Of a stretch of DNA of 64,000 bases, positions 53,195-61,614 are shown one piece after another. Within the stretch, counting starts at the first letter, position 1; the number at the start of each line of letters is the position of its first letter. The translations under genes were made by a program, and so were the position numbers. The notes under the pieces were generated by a model. It was not told the DNA's origin. It saw nothing but the letters and a program-made list of their open reading frames with translations, and did no database searches. Origin of the DNA: Prosthecobacter sp. (lineage in GTDB: Bacteria; Verrucomicrobiota; Verrucomicrobiia; Verrucomicrobiales; Verrucomicrobiaceae); assembly GCA_019186985.1 (NCBI GenBank), contig JABARQ010000013.1:124001-188000 (forward strand), written 5' to 3'.

Positions 53195-53873
53195 CCTCTA
53201 GGCAATCCGGGTCACAGCCGACAACCAGGATCCTGTCCTCCAGCGCCTGCCAGCGGACATGCCAGCCGTCGATCTCGGTGGCGTACTCCCTCTCGGCATC
53301 CTGGTGATAGGCGGGCTGCGGCTGGCCGGCGAGCGACTGCTCAATCACGGTCTGGGCGGCGGCTGACGAGGGCTGCGCGCAGTGCCACTCCACCGGCAGC
53401 GCCTCTGGCGCACTGTCGGCAAAGCTGCTCGTCGCCTCCGGAACGGAGTCGGCGTAACGGACATAGGGCTTGATGTCGATCACGGGAGTGCCGTCCACGA
53501 GGTCCACACCTGAGACCCAGAGCCTGGGGGATTCCGGGCCGTCCAGCTCGACCCTGTCCAGCTTCACCACGGTCAGAGCCAGACGGTTGGGGCGGAAGGG
53601 TGAGCGTGTGGCGAAGACTCCGCGCCGTTCGTTTCCACCGAGCTTGGGCGGACGCACGGTCAGAGACTGCGGCTCCTCCTCGACCCGGTGAAAGCGCGTG
53701 ATGAGCCAGAGATGGCTGAAGGCCTCGATGCCCCTGACCGCCTCGGCCCGCCGGTAGGCCGGTTCAAACTCGACCACCCCCCAGGCAGCCGGAGCCAGGC
53801 CAGACTGCCGAGGCACCCCAAACTTGCCGGTATAACAAGTTTTGAGGGTGGCGATGACATGCAGCTGGCTCAT
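53133..53873 (-). CDS. trmO: tRNA (N6-threonylcarbamoyladenosine(37)-N6)-methyltransferase
   Basis: A 246-residue TrmO/TsaA/YaeB-family enzyme that methylates t6A37 of threonine tRNA. Conserved blocks are CYTGKFGVPRQSGLAPAAWG, FSHLWLITRFHR, FATRSPFRPNRLALTVVKLD and DLVDGTPVIDIKPYVRYADS, in the order seen in E. coli YaeB. A C-terminal domain of about 90 residues matches the longer form. It probably adds a methyl group from AdoMet. The last 62 bp overlap the convergent coiled-coil gene; ATG 53873 is clear. Confidence 0.92.
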   Translation of the reverse strand: MSQLHVIATLKTCYTGKFGVPRQSGLAPAAWGVVEFEPAYRRAEAVRGIEAFSHLWLITRFHRVEEEPQSLTVRPPKLGGNERRGVFATRSPFRPNRLALTVVKLDRVELDGPESPRLWVSGVDLVDGTPVIDIKPYVRYADSVPEATSSFADSAPEALPVEWHCAQPSSAAAQTVIEQSLAGQPQPAYHQDAEREYATEIDGWHVRWQALEDRILVVGCDPDCLEVTSSATDAASRLRQPGRRRR

Positions 53874-53986
53874 GCGCCAAAATGCCGGGCGTCAGCGGCG
53901 CGGCAAGCGGTCTTCAGCCGGACAAGAATCCTTGCCCGAAACGGCATTTCCGCCCATTCTAAACGCCCTCTTCACCCCCTCCGACC

Positions 53987-55399
53987 ATGTCCTTCATCCA
54001 CGATGACTTTCTTCTCGCCTCGGCTGCCGCACGGCGCCTTTATCATGAGTTTGCCAGGGAGGAGCCGGTCATCGACTACCACAACCACCTGCCGCCGCGT
54101 GACATCGCCCAGGACCGCCAGTTCCGGAACCTGCATGAAATCTGGCTCGAGGGGGATCACTACAAATGGCGCGCGATGCGCTGCAACGGCGTGCCGGAGC
54201 GCCTCATCACCGGTGACGCCTCGCCGCGTGACAAGTTCCTCGCCTGGGCGGCCACCGTGCCGCACACCCTGCGCAACCCGCTCTACCACTGGACCCATCT
54301 TGAACTGAAGCGCTACTTTGGCATCGATGAGCTGCTGAATGAAAAAACAGCCCCTGCCATCTGGGAGCAGACCGAGGCCATGCTGGCGCGGCCGGAGATG
54401 AGCGCGCGCGGCATCCTGCGCAGCCAGAAGGTGCGCGCCCTCTGCACCACGGATGATCCTGCGGACGGCCTTCCCTGGCATGAGAAGTGTGCGGCGGATG
54501 GATTCGAAACGGGCGTGTATCCGACCTTCCGGCCTGACAAGGCCTATGCCATCACGGACCCGGTTTCCTGGAACGCCTGGTGCGAAAGGCTGGGCAGCCA
54601 GTCCAACGTCGATGTGAACTCCTTCGACAAGCTGATCGAGGCGCTGGACCGCCGGCATGAGGCGTTTCACGCGGTTGGCGGACGGCTGAGTGACCATGGC
54701 CTGAACCGTGCCTTTGCCTCGCCCCAGGGCGAGGATGCGGCCCGGCGTGTGTTTGATCGATATCGCGGGGGCGGTCGCGCCGCCGCCGGCGCCGAGGAGC
54801 TTGAGGTGCTCGCCACGCATGTGATGCTGCATGTCGGCCGGATGAACGCCCGCCGTGGCTGGACGATGCAGCTTCACCTCGGCCCGATCCGCAACAACAA
54901 CGCGCGGCTGGCCCGTGAAATCGGCGCGGATGTCGGCTGCGACAGCATCGGGGATTATCCGCAGGCCGAGGCTTTGTCGGCCTTCCTGAACGCCCTGGAT
55001 ACCGAAAGCGCGCTGCCGAAGACGGTTCTCTACAACGTCAACCCGGCGGACAACTACGTGTTTGGCACGATGGCCGGGAACTTTGCCGACGGCACGACGC
55101 CCGGGAAGGTGCAGTTCGGCTCCGGCTGGTGGTTCCTCGACCAGAAGGAGGGCATGGAGTGGCAGATCAACGCCCTCAGCAACCTCGGCCTGCTCAGCCG
55201 CTTCATCGGCATGCTCACCGACAGCCGCAGCTTCATGTCCTTCCCCCGCCACGAGTACTTCCGCCGCACGCTCTGCAACCTGCTCGGGGCCGACCTGGAG
55301 GCAGGCCTGCTGCCCGCGGACTTCGAGCTCGCCGGAGGCATGGTACGCAACATTTGTTACGCCAACGCGAAGGCCTACCTCGGCCTGGCGAAGTCCTGA
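53987..55399 (+). CDS. uxaC: Uronate (glucuronate/galacturonate) isomerase
   Basis: A 470-residue amidohydrolase-fold enzyme interconverting glucuronate and fructuronate (or galacturonate and tagaturonate). The N-terminus FIHDDFLLASAAARRLYHEF and VIDYHNHLPPRDIAQDRQF (metal-binding HxH), WEQTEAMLARPEMSARGILR, VLATHVMLHVGRMNARRGWTM and the C-terminal GGMVRNICYANAKAYLGL match the family. It supports a role for the organism in pectin or glucuronoxylan use. It starts 113 bp from the divergent trmO gene. The next gene follows after 15 bp on the same strand. Confidence 0.96.
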   Translation: MSFIHDDFLLASAAARRLYHEFAREEPVIDYHNHLPPRDIAQDRQFRNLHEIWLEGDHYKWRAMRCNGVPERLITGDASPRDKFLAWAATVPHTLRNPLYHWTHLELKRYFGIDELLNEKTAPAIWEQTEAMLARPEMSARGILRSQKVRALCTTDDPADGLPWHEKCAADGFETGVYPTFRPDKAYAITDPVSWNAWCERLGSQSNVDVNSFDKLIEALDRRHEAFHAVGGRLSDHGLNRAFASPQGEDAARRVFDRYRGGGRAAAGAEELEVLATHVMLHVGRMNARRGWTMQLHLGPIRNNNARLAREIGADVGCDSIGDYPQAEALSAFLNALDTESALPKTVLYNVNPADNYVFGTMAGNFADGTTPGKVQFGSGWWFLDQKEGMEWQINALSNLGLLSRFIGMLTDSRSFMSFPRHEYFRRTLCNLLGADLEAGLLPADFELAGGMVRNICYANAKAYLGLAKS

Positions 55400-55414
55400 C
55401 CCCTGATGCCGTTC

Positions 55415-56083
55415 ATGAAGACCCAGGCGATGCTTGCCATCCTGCTGACCGGGCTGCCGGTGCTGCGGGCGCAGGACGGGGCGGCGGCCCTCCAGCAGCT
55501 GCCCGTCGGCGCCGCCGATCCGCTGCCGCCCGACACAAAGGTCCTGTCGCAAAAGGCGGCTGCGGCCTTCGGCAAGGGCGACTGGGAGTCGGCCCGCGCC
55601 GCCTATCGTGAGATGCTCGCGCTGGATGGTGAAAATGCGCTTGTTTGGGCAAACCTCGGCGCCGTGGAGCAGCAGGCCGGGCAGGCCGGGGCGGCCATTG
55701 AATGCTTCGAAAAGTCCGTGCGTTTCAACCCCACGCTGGTGACCTCCTGGAACGCGCTCGGGCTTCTCCATGCGGAGAAGGGTGACAGCTACCTGGCGAT
55801 CTCCATGTTCACCCGGGCGGTGCATGAGGATCCCACCGACGCGAGGGCGCACAACTACCTCGCCATCACCATGCGCAACCTGGGATGGAACACGGCGGCG
55901 GAATCAGAGCTGCTGCGCGCCATCCAGCTCAATCCCCGGTATGGCATCGCCCATTTCAACCTGGCGCTTCTTTATGTCGATCAGAAGCCGCCCAGCATCG
56001 AGCTTGCCAAGCGTCATTATCAAACCGCGCTTTCGCTGGGGGTGGAGAAGGATGACATCCTGGAGCGGAGGCTGAAGGAATGA
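55415..56083 (+). CDS. Tetratricopeptide repeat protein
   Basis: A 222-residue protein with a signal peptide-like start (MKTQAMLAILLTGLPVLRAQ) and four TPR-like helix pairs: GDWESARAAYREMLALDGEN, GQAGAAIECFEKSVRFNPTL, GDSYLAISMFTRAVHEDPTD and WNTAAESELLRAIQLNPRYG. It probably binds other proteins in the periplasm. ATG 55415 is preferred over 55406 because it gives the signal peptide. Its stop overlaps the ATG of bioF by four bases (ATGA), so the two are translationally coupled although no functional link is known. Confidence 0.85.
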   Translation: MKTQAMLAILLTGLPVLRAQDGAAALQQLPVGAADPLPPDTKVLSQKAAAAFGKGDWESARAAYREMLALDGENALVWANLGAVEQQAGQAGAAIECFEKSVRFNPTLVTSWNALGLLHAEKGDSYLAISMFTRAVHEDPTDARAHNYLAITMRNLGWNTAAESELLRAIQLNPRYGIAHFNLALLYVDQKPPSIELAKRHYQTALSLGVEKDDILERRLKE

Positions 56084-57195
56084 GCTGGGATCTCCAGTCC
56101 GACATCGACGAATGGCGGAGCCGGGGATTGTGGCGGAGTTTGAGAGAACTCGAGTCCGCCCAGGGGCCGGTCGTGAGGGTGGGGGGCAGGGAGATGGTGA
56201 ACTTCTCCTCCAATGACTACCTGGGACTGGCGGGATCGGAGTTTTTGAAGCAGGCCATGCACGAAGGCGTGGACCTGCATGGAGCCGGAGCCGGTGCGTC
56301 GCGACTTGTTTGTGGGACCCAGGCCGCGCATGTGAAGCTGGAGGAGGCCCTGGCGAATTTTAAAGGCGCCGAGGCCGCGCTTGCCTTCGCCAGTGGTTAT
56401 GCTGCTGCGGTTGGAACCCTGCCCGCCCTGCTCGGAAGCGGGGACACGGTCATCCTCGACAAGCTGGTTCATGCCAGCCTGGTGGATGCCGCCCGACTGA
56501 GCGGCGCGACGATCCGGGTCTTTCCGCATAATCATCTCGGCAGGCTTGAAAGGCTGCTTCAGGGCGCCAGGGGTCGTGTGCTCGTGGTGACGGAGTCGGT
56601 TTTCAGCATGGATGGCGACCTCTGCCCGCTGGAGGAGATCGTCGGGCTGAAGGACAGGCATGGAGCCTGGCTGCTGCTCGATGAAGCTCATGCGGTCGGG
56701 GTCATCGGACCCCAGGGAAGGGGGCTTGCGGCCAAGACCGGGCTGGAATCCAAGGTGGACCTGCAGATGGGCACGTTGAGCAAGGCGTTTGGATTGAATG
56801 GCGGCTATGTCGCCGCCCGGTGCGAGGTCATCTCCTGGCTGGTCAACAAGGCGCGCAGCCTGGTGTATTCCACGGCCCCCGCCCCGGCCCTTGCCCATGC
56901 CGCCCTGGCATCATTGCAAAGGGTGGCGGGAACCGAGGGCGACCAGCTTCGCCGTCAGCTCTGGCAGAACCTGGAGCTGATGGCGGGGCGCAGGCCTGAG
57001 AGCGCCATCCTGCCCTGGATCATCGGGGATGAGGCGGCGGCGGTGGAGCGCAGCAGGGCGCTGGCCGAGGCCGGCTTCCTTGTGCCTGCGATCCGCTATC
57101 CGACCGTGGCACGCGGTGCCGCACGTCTGCGCATCACTTGTTCGGCGGCGCATCAGGAGGCGCAGGTGCGCTCCCTGAGAAAGGCGCTGATGTGA
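56080..57195 (+). CDS. bioF: 8-amino-7-oxononanoate synthase
   Basis: A 371-residue PLP enzyme of biotin synthesis, condensing pimeloyl-thioester with alanine. The signatures are VNFSSNDYLGLAG, GAGASRLVCGTQAAHVKLE, LLLDEAHAVGVIGPQGRG and the PLP lysine Lys235 in MGTLSKAFGLNGG. Members of this alpha-oxoamine synthase group also include 2-amino-3-ketobutyrate CoA ligase; the AONS-like start and bioB in the window favour bioF. Start ATG 56080 overlaps the TPR gene. bioB is 6.4 kb away, and bioA, bioC and bioD are not in the window. Confidence 0.9.
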   Translation: MSWDLQSDIDEWRSRGLWRSLRELESAQGPVVRVGGREMVNFSSNDYLGLAGSEFLKQAMHEGVDLHGAGAGASRLVCGTQAAHVKLEEALANFKGAEAALAFASGYAAAVGTLPALLGSGDTVILDKLVHASLVDAARLSGATIRVFPHNHLGRLERLLQGARGRVLVVTESVFSMDGDLCPLEEIVGLKDRHGAWLLLDEAHAVGVIGPQGRGLAAKTGLESKVDLQMGTLSKAFGLNGGYVAARCEVISWLVNKARSLVYSTAPAPALAHAALASLQRVAGTEGDQLRRQLWQNLELMAGRRPESAILPWIIGDEAAAVERSRALAEAGFLVPAIRYPTVARGAARLRITCSAAHQEAQVRSLRKALM

Positions 57196-57227
57196 ACGGG
57201 CCTTGCAATCCCTGAGGTCCTGCCAAG

Positions 57228-57692
57228 GTGCAGTCCGTGCAGATCCTTCACCTCTACATTTCTCCGGAACACAACTTCTTCGGGCATCACGGCCAGCCTG
57301 CGGGGCGTGCGCAGGTCATCGAGGTGGACTCGGTTGAGTGCGTCGCGGGAAAGGGGCTGGTGGGCGACCGCTTCTTTGGCTGGAAGGAAAACTACAAGGG
57401 GCAGGTCACCTTCTTTGCCCAGGAGGTTTATGAGAGTTTGTGCCGTCGGTTTCAGGTCAGTGACGTGGCCCCCTCCGTGTTTCGGCGGAACATCATCAGC
57501 TGCGGCGTGGACTTGAATGCGCTGATCGGCCAGGAGTTCGAGGTTCAGGGGGTGAGGTTCGCAGGCGTCGAGGAAAGCAAGCCCTGCTACTGGATGAACC
57601 AGGCCTTTGCCGAGGGGGCTGAGGAGGCCATGAAGGGCAATGGCGGGCTGCGTGCCCGCATTCTCACCAGCGGCGTGCTGCGTCGTCAGTGA
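57228..57692 (+). CDS. MOSC domain-containing protein
   Basis: A 154-residue single-domain MOSC protein (molybdenum cofactor sulfurase C-terminal type). The start VQILHLYISPEHNFFGHH, the GKGLVGDRFFGWK turn, NIISCGVDLNALIGQEFEVQ and the conserved Cys in EESKPCYWMNQA fit the family, which is thought to carry sulfur or handle molybdenum cofactor. GTG 57228 starts the gene 32 bp after bioF. Its last 7 bp overlap the convergent CDP-alcohol phosphatidyltransferase gene. Confidence 0.9.
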   Translation: MQSVQILHLYISPEHNFFGHHGQPAGRAQVIEVDSVECVAGKGLVGDRFFGWKENYKGQVTFFAQEVYESLCRRFQVSDVAPSVFRRNIISCGVDLNALIGQEFEVQGVRFAGVEESKPCYWMNQAFAEGAEEAMKGNGGLRARILTSGVLRRQ

Positions 57693-58399
57693 GGCTGTTC
57701 CTGCGGCCGGTTCAGGGCTGAGGTGATCAGCCTCAGCCGCCGGATGCATGTAAACGCACTCCCCAGGGCGATGACGACCAGCGCCAGCCAGATGCCGGTG
57801 ACACCTTCGTCCGCAGGATGTCTTGAACGCAACATTTGTTCGGCAATGGCGAGCAGCGTGCCTCCGGTCAGGACGGCCATGCGGTGCTGCTTGGCCATCG
57901 GGCCGATGAAGCTCTGCTCCCCCGTCAGCGTTCCCTGCAGCAGCCTGACATAGGCCGTGCCCATCGCCAGAACAGCGCAGGTCCATCCAAGCGGCAGGCT
58001 GTCGAACAGCTTGATCACCCCCGGCTCCACCTGGGTGCTGTAGCCTGCTCCGACTAGGATGAGCACATCCGCAAGCCTGTCCGGAACCTCATTGTAAACC
58101 GGCCCGGTGGGCGTTGCCCTGCCGCCTTCCACAGCCACCATGCCGTCAAGCATGTTGCAGAGCAGGCGAAGCTGGATGCAGGCGGCGGCGGCCAGCCAGC
58201 AAAGGGCGCAGGCGGACGGGGTCGGCATTTCAGGCGCCAGCAGGTAGGCGGCCATGGCGAGGCTGGCAAACAGCACGCTGAGTACTGAAATCGTGTTCGG
58301 GCGGGTTCCAGTTGAACCCACGGTTCTTGCCATGGACTGCGCCCACGCCGCATTTCGGCTCTTCAGGACACGACGAGGGCCTTTGGGGTTGTTTTCCAT
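57686..58399 (-). CDS. CDP-alcohol phosphatidyltransferase-like membrane protein (variant motif)
   Basis: A 237-residue polytopic protein of about six helices. The catalytic motif of the family, DGx2AR-x8-Gx3Dx3D, is present in altered form at 85-107 (MLDGMVAVEGGRATPTG then PVYNEVPD). Asp85, Gly86, Ala89, Gly99 and Asp107 are kept, but the Arg after Ala is Val90 and the third Asp is Asn103. The family transfers a phosphoalcohol from CDP-alcohol to lipid acceptors such as phosphatidylglycerol phosphate or inositol precursors. The substrate of this variant is unknown and it may be a separate subfamily rather than an inactive enzyme. It overlaps the MOSC gene by 7 bp. Confidence 0.8.
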   Translation of the reverse strand: MENNPKGPRRVLKSRNAAWAQSMARTVGSTGTRPNTISVLSVLFASLAMAAYLLAPEMPTPSACALCWLAAAACIQLRLLCNMLDGMVAVEGGRATPTGPVYNEVPDRLADVLILVGAGYSTQVEPGVIKLFDSLPLGWTCAVLAMGTAYVRLLQGTLTGEQSFIGPMAKQHRMAVLTGGTLLAIAEQMLRSRHPADEGVTGIWLALVVIALGSAFTCIRRLRLITSALNRPQEQPH

Positions 58400-58598
58400 C
58401 CGGGCATTCTAGGAAACCTGGATGCAAGGGGCAAGCCCGAGGAGGGGACGCACATTTTCGAAAGCAGTCAGGCTGGCTGCCCTGGTTTTCGCGCCCGGCC
58501 CAAGAAAGAGATCGGCACTCACCCATGCTGAAATGAGGGTTCAGCGTTCGCAGGAGTGTTGAAAGGGTGAGGTGTAAATTTTATCATTATTGATATTA

Positions 58599-58774
58599 AA
58601 TCGAAATTTATACCTTAATCACGAGAGGTCTGATTTTTTTCGTTTCTTGTGAACAGGTGACGTGAGTCTGTGCTGAGTTTGTGTCGATTTATAAATCATT
58701 GAAATAGAATAAGAAAGAAGAGTTCAATGACAAATGCCTGACATAGTTCTCACAAAATTGAGAATCGAAATTTA
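58599..58774. repeat. 12-bp direct repeat AATCGAAATTTA, two copies 164 bp apart
   Basis: Copy one is at 58599-58610 and copy two at 58763-58774, both in the AT-rich upstream region of the Gln-rich secreted protein. They could be paired operator sites; chance recurrence in AT-rich DNA is also possible. Confidence 0.4.
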
Positions 58775-58804
58775 CAGAAATTTGACTTAATGCGGATTTG
58801 GTAG

Positions 58805-58832
58805 TTGCAGTGATTCTGGTTTTTGATATAAA
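58805..58832 (+). promoter_or_regulatory. Candidate promoter of the Gln-rich secreted protein
   Basis: TTGCAG (58805-58810) and TATAAA (58827-58832) are separated by 16 nt, and the ATG follows 25 nt after the -10-like box. The spacing and the AT-rich setting support it, but the -35 match is only partial. Confidence 0.35.
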
Positions 58833-58857
58833 TACCATAACATTAAAAATCACTGAT

Positions 58858-59520
58858 ATGAAACACGCCTTCGCCACCCTCCTCCGCACGACTCTCACCG
58901 CTCTGGTGGTTCTTGCAGCGAACGCCAGCGCTCAGAACGCACAGCAGATCGCCATGATCCGCCAGCAGCAGTGGGCCCAGTATCAGCAGCAGGTGGCGGT
59001 GTATCAGCAGCAGCTTGCTGCTTACAATCAGCAGATGGCCGCCTACCGCGCCCAGCAGGCGACAATCGTCCCGGCCGCCCGCCCTGTGGCTCGCGCCAGT
59101 GCCGCCAACAACCTCATCCGCCTGAATGGCAGCCAGGCTGCCTGCTCCGCCAGCCTGCCGGTCCAGGTTCAGTATCTGATCAATGCCGCGAACCACCTTC
59201 AGGACAGCCCTTATGTCCGCGGTGCCGGCCATGGCCGTGTTGAAGACCGTGCTTATGACTGCTCCAGCTCGACTTCTTATGCCCTCATCAAGGCCGGTTT
59301 GCTGAAGGCTCCCCTGACTTCTATCGGTTTTGCGAATTACGGCCAGCCTGGCGAGGGCCGCTTCATCACCATCTGGGTGAAGCCTGGCGAACATGTTTTC
59401 ATGACCATCTGCGGTCTTCGTCTTGACACGAGCGGTGGCAAGGTGGGCGAAGGGCCCCGCTGGCGCACCAAGGGCCGCAGCTATGCTGGCTTCTTCCCTC
59501 GTCATCCTTTTGGCCTGTAA
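58858..59520 (+). CDS. Secreted Gln-rich NlpC/P60-like protein
   Basis: A 220-residue protein. A signal peptide (HAFATLLRTTLTALVVLAAN, cleavage near ASA) is followed by a Gln/Tyr/Ala-rich helical segment (about 26-68; QYQQQVAVYQQQLAAYNQQM) that may form a coiled coil. The C-terminal domain (about 100-220) resembles an NlpC/P60-like fold: Cys135 in EDRAYDCSSSTSYALIKAG is a candidate nucleophile and His179 in PGEHVFMTICGLRLDTSGG a candidate second catalytic residue. I recall similar domains ending in a GPRW and RHPxGL pattern in Actinobacteria. Peptidoglycan cleavage is inferred, not shown. It lies behind an AT-rich control region and is followed by a small orphan gene. Confidence 0.8.
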   Translation: MKHAFATLLRTTLTALVVLAANASAQNAQQIAMIRQQQWAQYQQQVAVYQQQLAAYNQQMAAYRAQQATIVPAARPVARASAANNLIRLNGSQAACSASLPVQVQYLINAANHLQDSPYVRGAGHGRVEDRAYDCSSSTSYALIKAGLLKAPLTSIGFANYGQPGEGRFITIWVKPGEHVFMTICGLRLDTSGGKVGEGPRWRTKGRSYAGFFPRHPFGL

Positions 59521-59636
59521 TTCGCAAAAATGCGACGCATGGCGAGCTATTTTCAAACTTAAGAGACTCAACCAAACAGGCGGCCCTTTTTAAAACGGAA
59601 CCCCTCTCAAAACCGAAAGTCGACTTTCTCAAAATT

Positions 59637-59933
59637 ATGAACATCCAATCTTATTTCTCCAGCCATGCTTCTCAGGTGGAGACAGCCAACCACTCGTCCT
59701 GTAAAAATGAACTGGGCTGGAACTCCATGCCTTCCTTCACGGTTGCCGACATGGTGACGCCTGCTGAGGCGGAACTTGGCTGGGATGCGATGGGCGCCTG
59801 GGGCAGCCAGCTTCCCAAGAGCCGTGTCAACGAAGTCATCGCCAGCCTTGCGCCCGAGGCTGCCCCCGTGGGCGAACGCCGCCTTCTGGCCAGCTTCTGG
59901 CTTTCCATGGGAGTCCGCTCGATGCAGGCCTGA
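59637..59933 (+). CDS. 98-residue orphan protein with repeated ELGW motif
   Basis: A protein not matched to a family. Two copies of a short motif occur: NELGWNSM (about 24-31) and AELGWDAM (about 45-52), each followed by a polar stretch. It has no signal peptide or membrane helix. The C-terminus (GERRLLASFWLSMGVRSMQ) is an amphipathic helix candidate. It lies 116 bp after the secreted NlpC/P60-like gene on the same strand. Codon composition looks normal for this genome and the ATG at 59637 is the only good start. Function unknown. Confidence 0.6.
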   Translation: MNIQSYFSSHASQVETANHSSCKNELGWNSMPSFTVADMVTPAEAELGWDAMGAWGSQLPKSRVNEVIASLAPEAAPVGERRLLASFWLSMGVRSMQA

Positions 59934-60217
59934 AGCAGGAACGACCCAGCCTCAGGAAACCGTGCCCCAGGAATGTTCCAGCAAGCCAGAGACCAGGCAT
60001 GCCGACACAACCGCTAGGCGCGCCCGCTGACGCCAGAATTTCCCAGGGTTTGGGAGATGCTTGGTCATGGGTTTCTTGGGCCTTGGTCATTCCCCCCCAG
60101 GGCTGCCCCCCCTTTGTGATCTTCTCCCTTTGAAGACCTGGGCTGAATGCGTGCAGCGTCGCGAAGAAGGGAAAGGTGGCAGGGTTTTGATCCGTATGCA
60201 ATTACCCCCCCTCCGTT

Positions 60218-61585
60218 ATGAGCCCTTTTCACGAAACCGCCGCCGCTTCGCATCAGGTCAGCCGTCGACATGTATTGCGTGGTGTAGGGTCCCTTTTGAC
60301 CCTGCCCTTTCTGGAATCCCTCGGGCATCGTGCCTTTGCCGCGCCAGCACCGGTGAAGAAGGCTCCGCTGCGTGCGGCATGGCTTTATGTCCCCAATGGA
60401 GTCAATGTGGATGAATGGTACCCGACAGGGGAGGGAACGGGCTATCAGCTCAGCACCTCGCTCAAGGAGCTCGAAAGGCACAGGAGTGACTTCATGGTGG
60501 TTTCGGGCCTGGCGCAGGACTTTGCCCGTTCTCATGGCAACGGCGGCGGCGACCATGCCCGCGCCACGGCCACCTTCCTCACCGGCTGCATGCCGAAGAA
60601 GACGGCCGGCTCCGACATCCAGCTCGGCATTTCCGTCGACCAGATCGCGGCCCAGAAGATCGGGCATCTCACTCGCCTGCCCTCGCTCGAGCTCAGCACC
60701 GACGGGCAGCGCAGCGCCGGCAGGTGTGACAGCGGCTACTCCTGCGCCTACCAGTTCAACCTGGCCTGGAAGAACGAGTCGATGCCCATGGCCCCGGAGA
60801 TGGACCCCAGGCTCGTCTTTGAACGCCTTTTTGGTTACGGCGCATCAGGAGCCCGCGGCGCCGACGGCGCGCGCCGTCAGCGCCTGCAGAAGAGCATCCT
60901 CGACACCGTACTTGCCGAGGCGAAGTCCCTCCAGGGCCGCGTCAATGGCAACGACCGTCGCAAGATTGACGAATATTTCGAGTCCGTCCGCGACATCGAG
61001 ATGCGCATCGAGCGCGCGGAGAAGTTCACGGCCCAGCTGCCCAAGGACATGCCGATTCCCGAGGGGGTGCCCGACAATTACGAGGATCACATCCGCGTGA
61101 TGTTCGACCTCCTGACCCTGGCCTTCCAGACCGACACCACCCGCATCGCGACCTTCATGCTCGCCCATGACGGCAGCAACCGCAGCTTTCCGGACATCGG
61201 CGTGCCGGATGCGCACCACGGCATCTCGCACCACCAGCGCGACGCCCAGAAGCTGGCCAAGCTGGGCAAGATCGACCGGTTCTACCTGCGTCAGTTCGGC
61301 TACTTCCTCGACAAGCTGAAGAGCATCAGGGACGGAGAAAACGGCACGCTTCTCGACAACAGCATGATTGTCTGGGGCGGTGGCATTGCGGATCCGGACC
61401 GTCACAATCATGACAACCTGCCGATCCTGGTCGCCGGCCGTGCCGGCGGCACCTGGACGCCGGGCAAGCGTGTCGTGCTCCCCGGTGAAACCCCAATGAC
61501 CAACCTTTATCTGTCGATGCTCGACCGCATGGGGGTCAGGGCGGAGAAGGTCGGTGACAGCAACGGCGTGCTGGAGGTCAGCTGA
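60218..61585 (+). CDS. DUF1552 Tat-exported protein
   Basis: A 455-residue protein with a twin-arginine leader (SRRHVLRGVGSLLTLPFLES) and the DUF1552 body: RAAWLYVPNGVNVDEWYPTG, GGGDHARATATFLTGCMPKK, GISVDQIAAQKIGHLTRLPS, DSGYSCAYQFNLAWKNES, AHDGSNRSFPDIGVPDAHHG and MIVWGGGIADPDRHNHDNLP. These proteins are usually encoded next to a DUF1592/DUF1588 cytochrome-type protein, but no such partner is present here. The function is unknown. ATG 60218 gives the full leader. 284 bp separate it from the orphan gene. Confidence 0.92.
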   Translation: MSPFHETAAASHQVSRRHVLRGVGSLLTLPFLESLGHRAFAAPAPVKKAPLRAAWLYVPNGVNVDEWYPTGEGTGYQLSTSLKELERHRSDFMVVSGLAQDFARSHGNGGGDHARATATFLTGCMPKKTAGSDIQLGISVDQIAAQKIGHLTRLPSLELSTDGQRSAGRCDSGYSCAYQFNLAWKNESMPMAPEMDPRLVFERLFGYGASGARGADGARRQRLQKSILDTVLAEAKSLQGRVNGNDRRKIDEYFESVRDIEMRIERAEKFTAQLPKDMPIPEGVPDNYEDHIRVMFDLLTLAFQTDTTRIATFMLAHDGSNRSFPDIGVPDAHHGISHHQRDAQKLAKLGKIDRFYLRQFGYFLDKLKSIRDGENGTLLDNSMIVWGGGIADPDRHNHDNLPILVAGRAGGTWTPGKRVVLPGETPMTNLYLSMLDRMGVRAEKVGDSNGVLEVS

Positions 61586-61614
61586 ACGGATGCTTTCCTG
61601 ACGCAGGCGGCCGG

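Larger units (their letters stand above)
58400..58857. other. 458-bp intergenic region with AT-rich half
   Basis: The right part (about 58550-58857) is strikingly A+T-rich in a GC-rich genome. It contains the 12-bp direct repeat AATCGAAATTTA (58599-58610 and 58763-58774) and the 12-mer TGTGAACAGGTG (58648-58659), which also occurs at 5329-5340. No gene is recognised. It probably holds the control region of the secreted protein at 58858. Confidence 0.55.

Noticed and set aside
58689..58898. 69-codon frame on the minus strand in the AT-rich region
   Set aside because: Its Ile/Ser/Asn/Phe-rich composition follows from the AT-rich DNA, and it overlaps the start of the secreted protein on the other strand.
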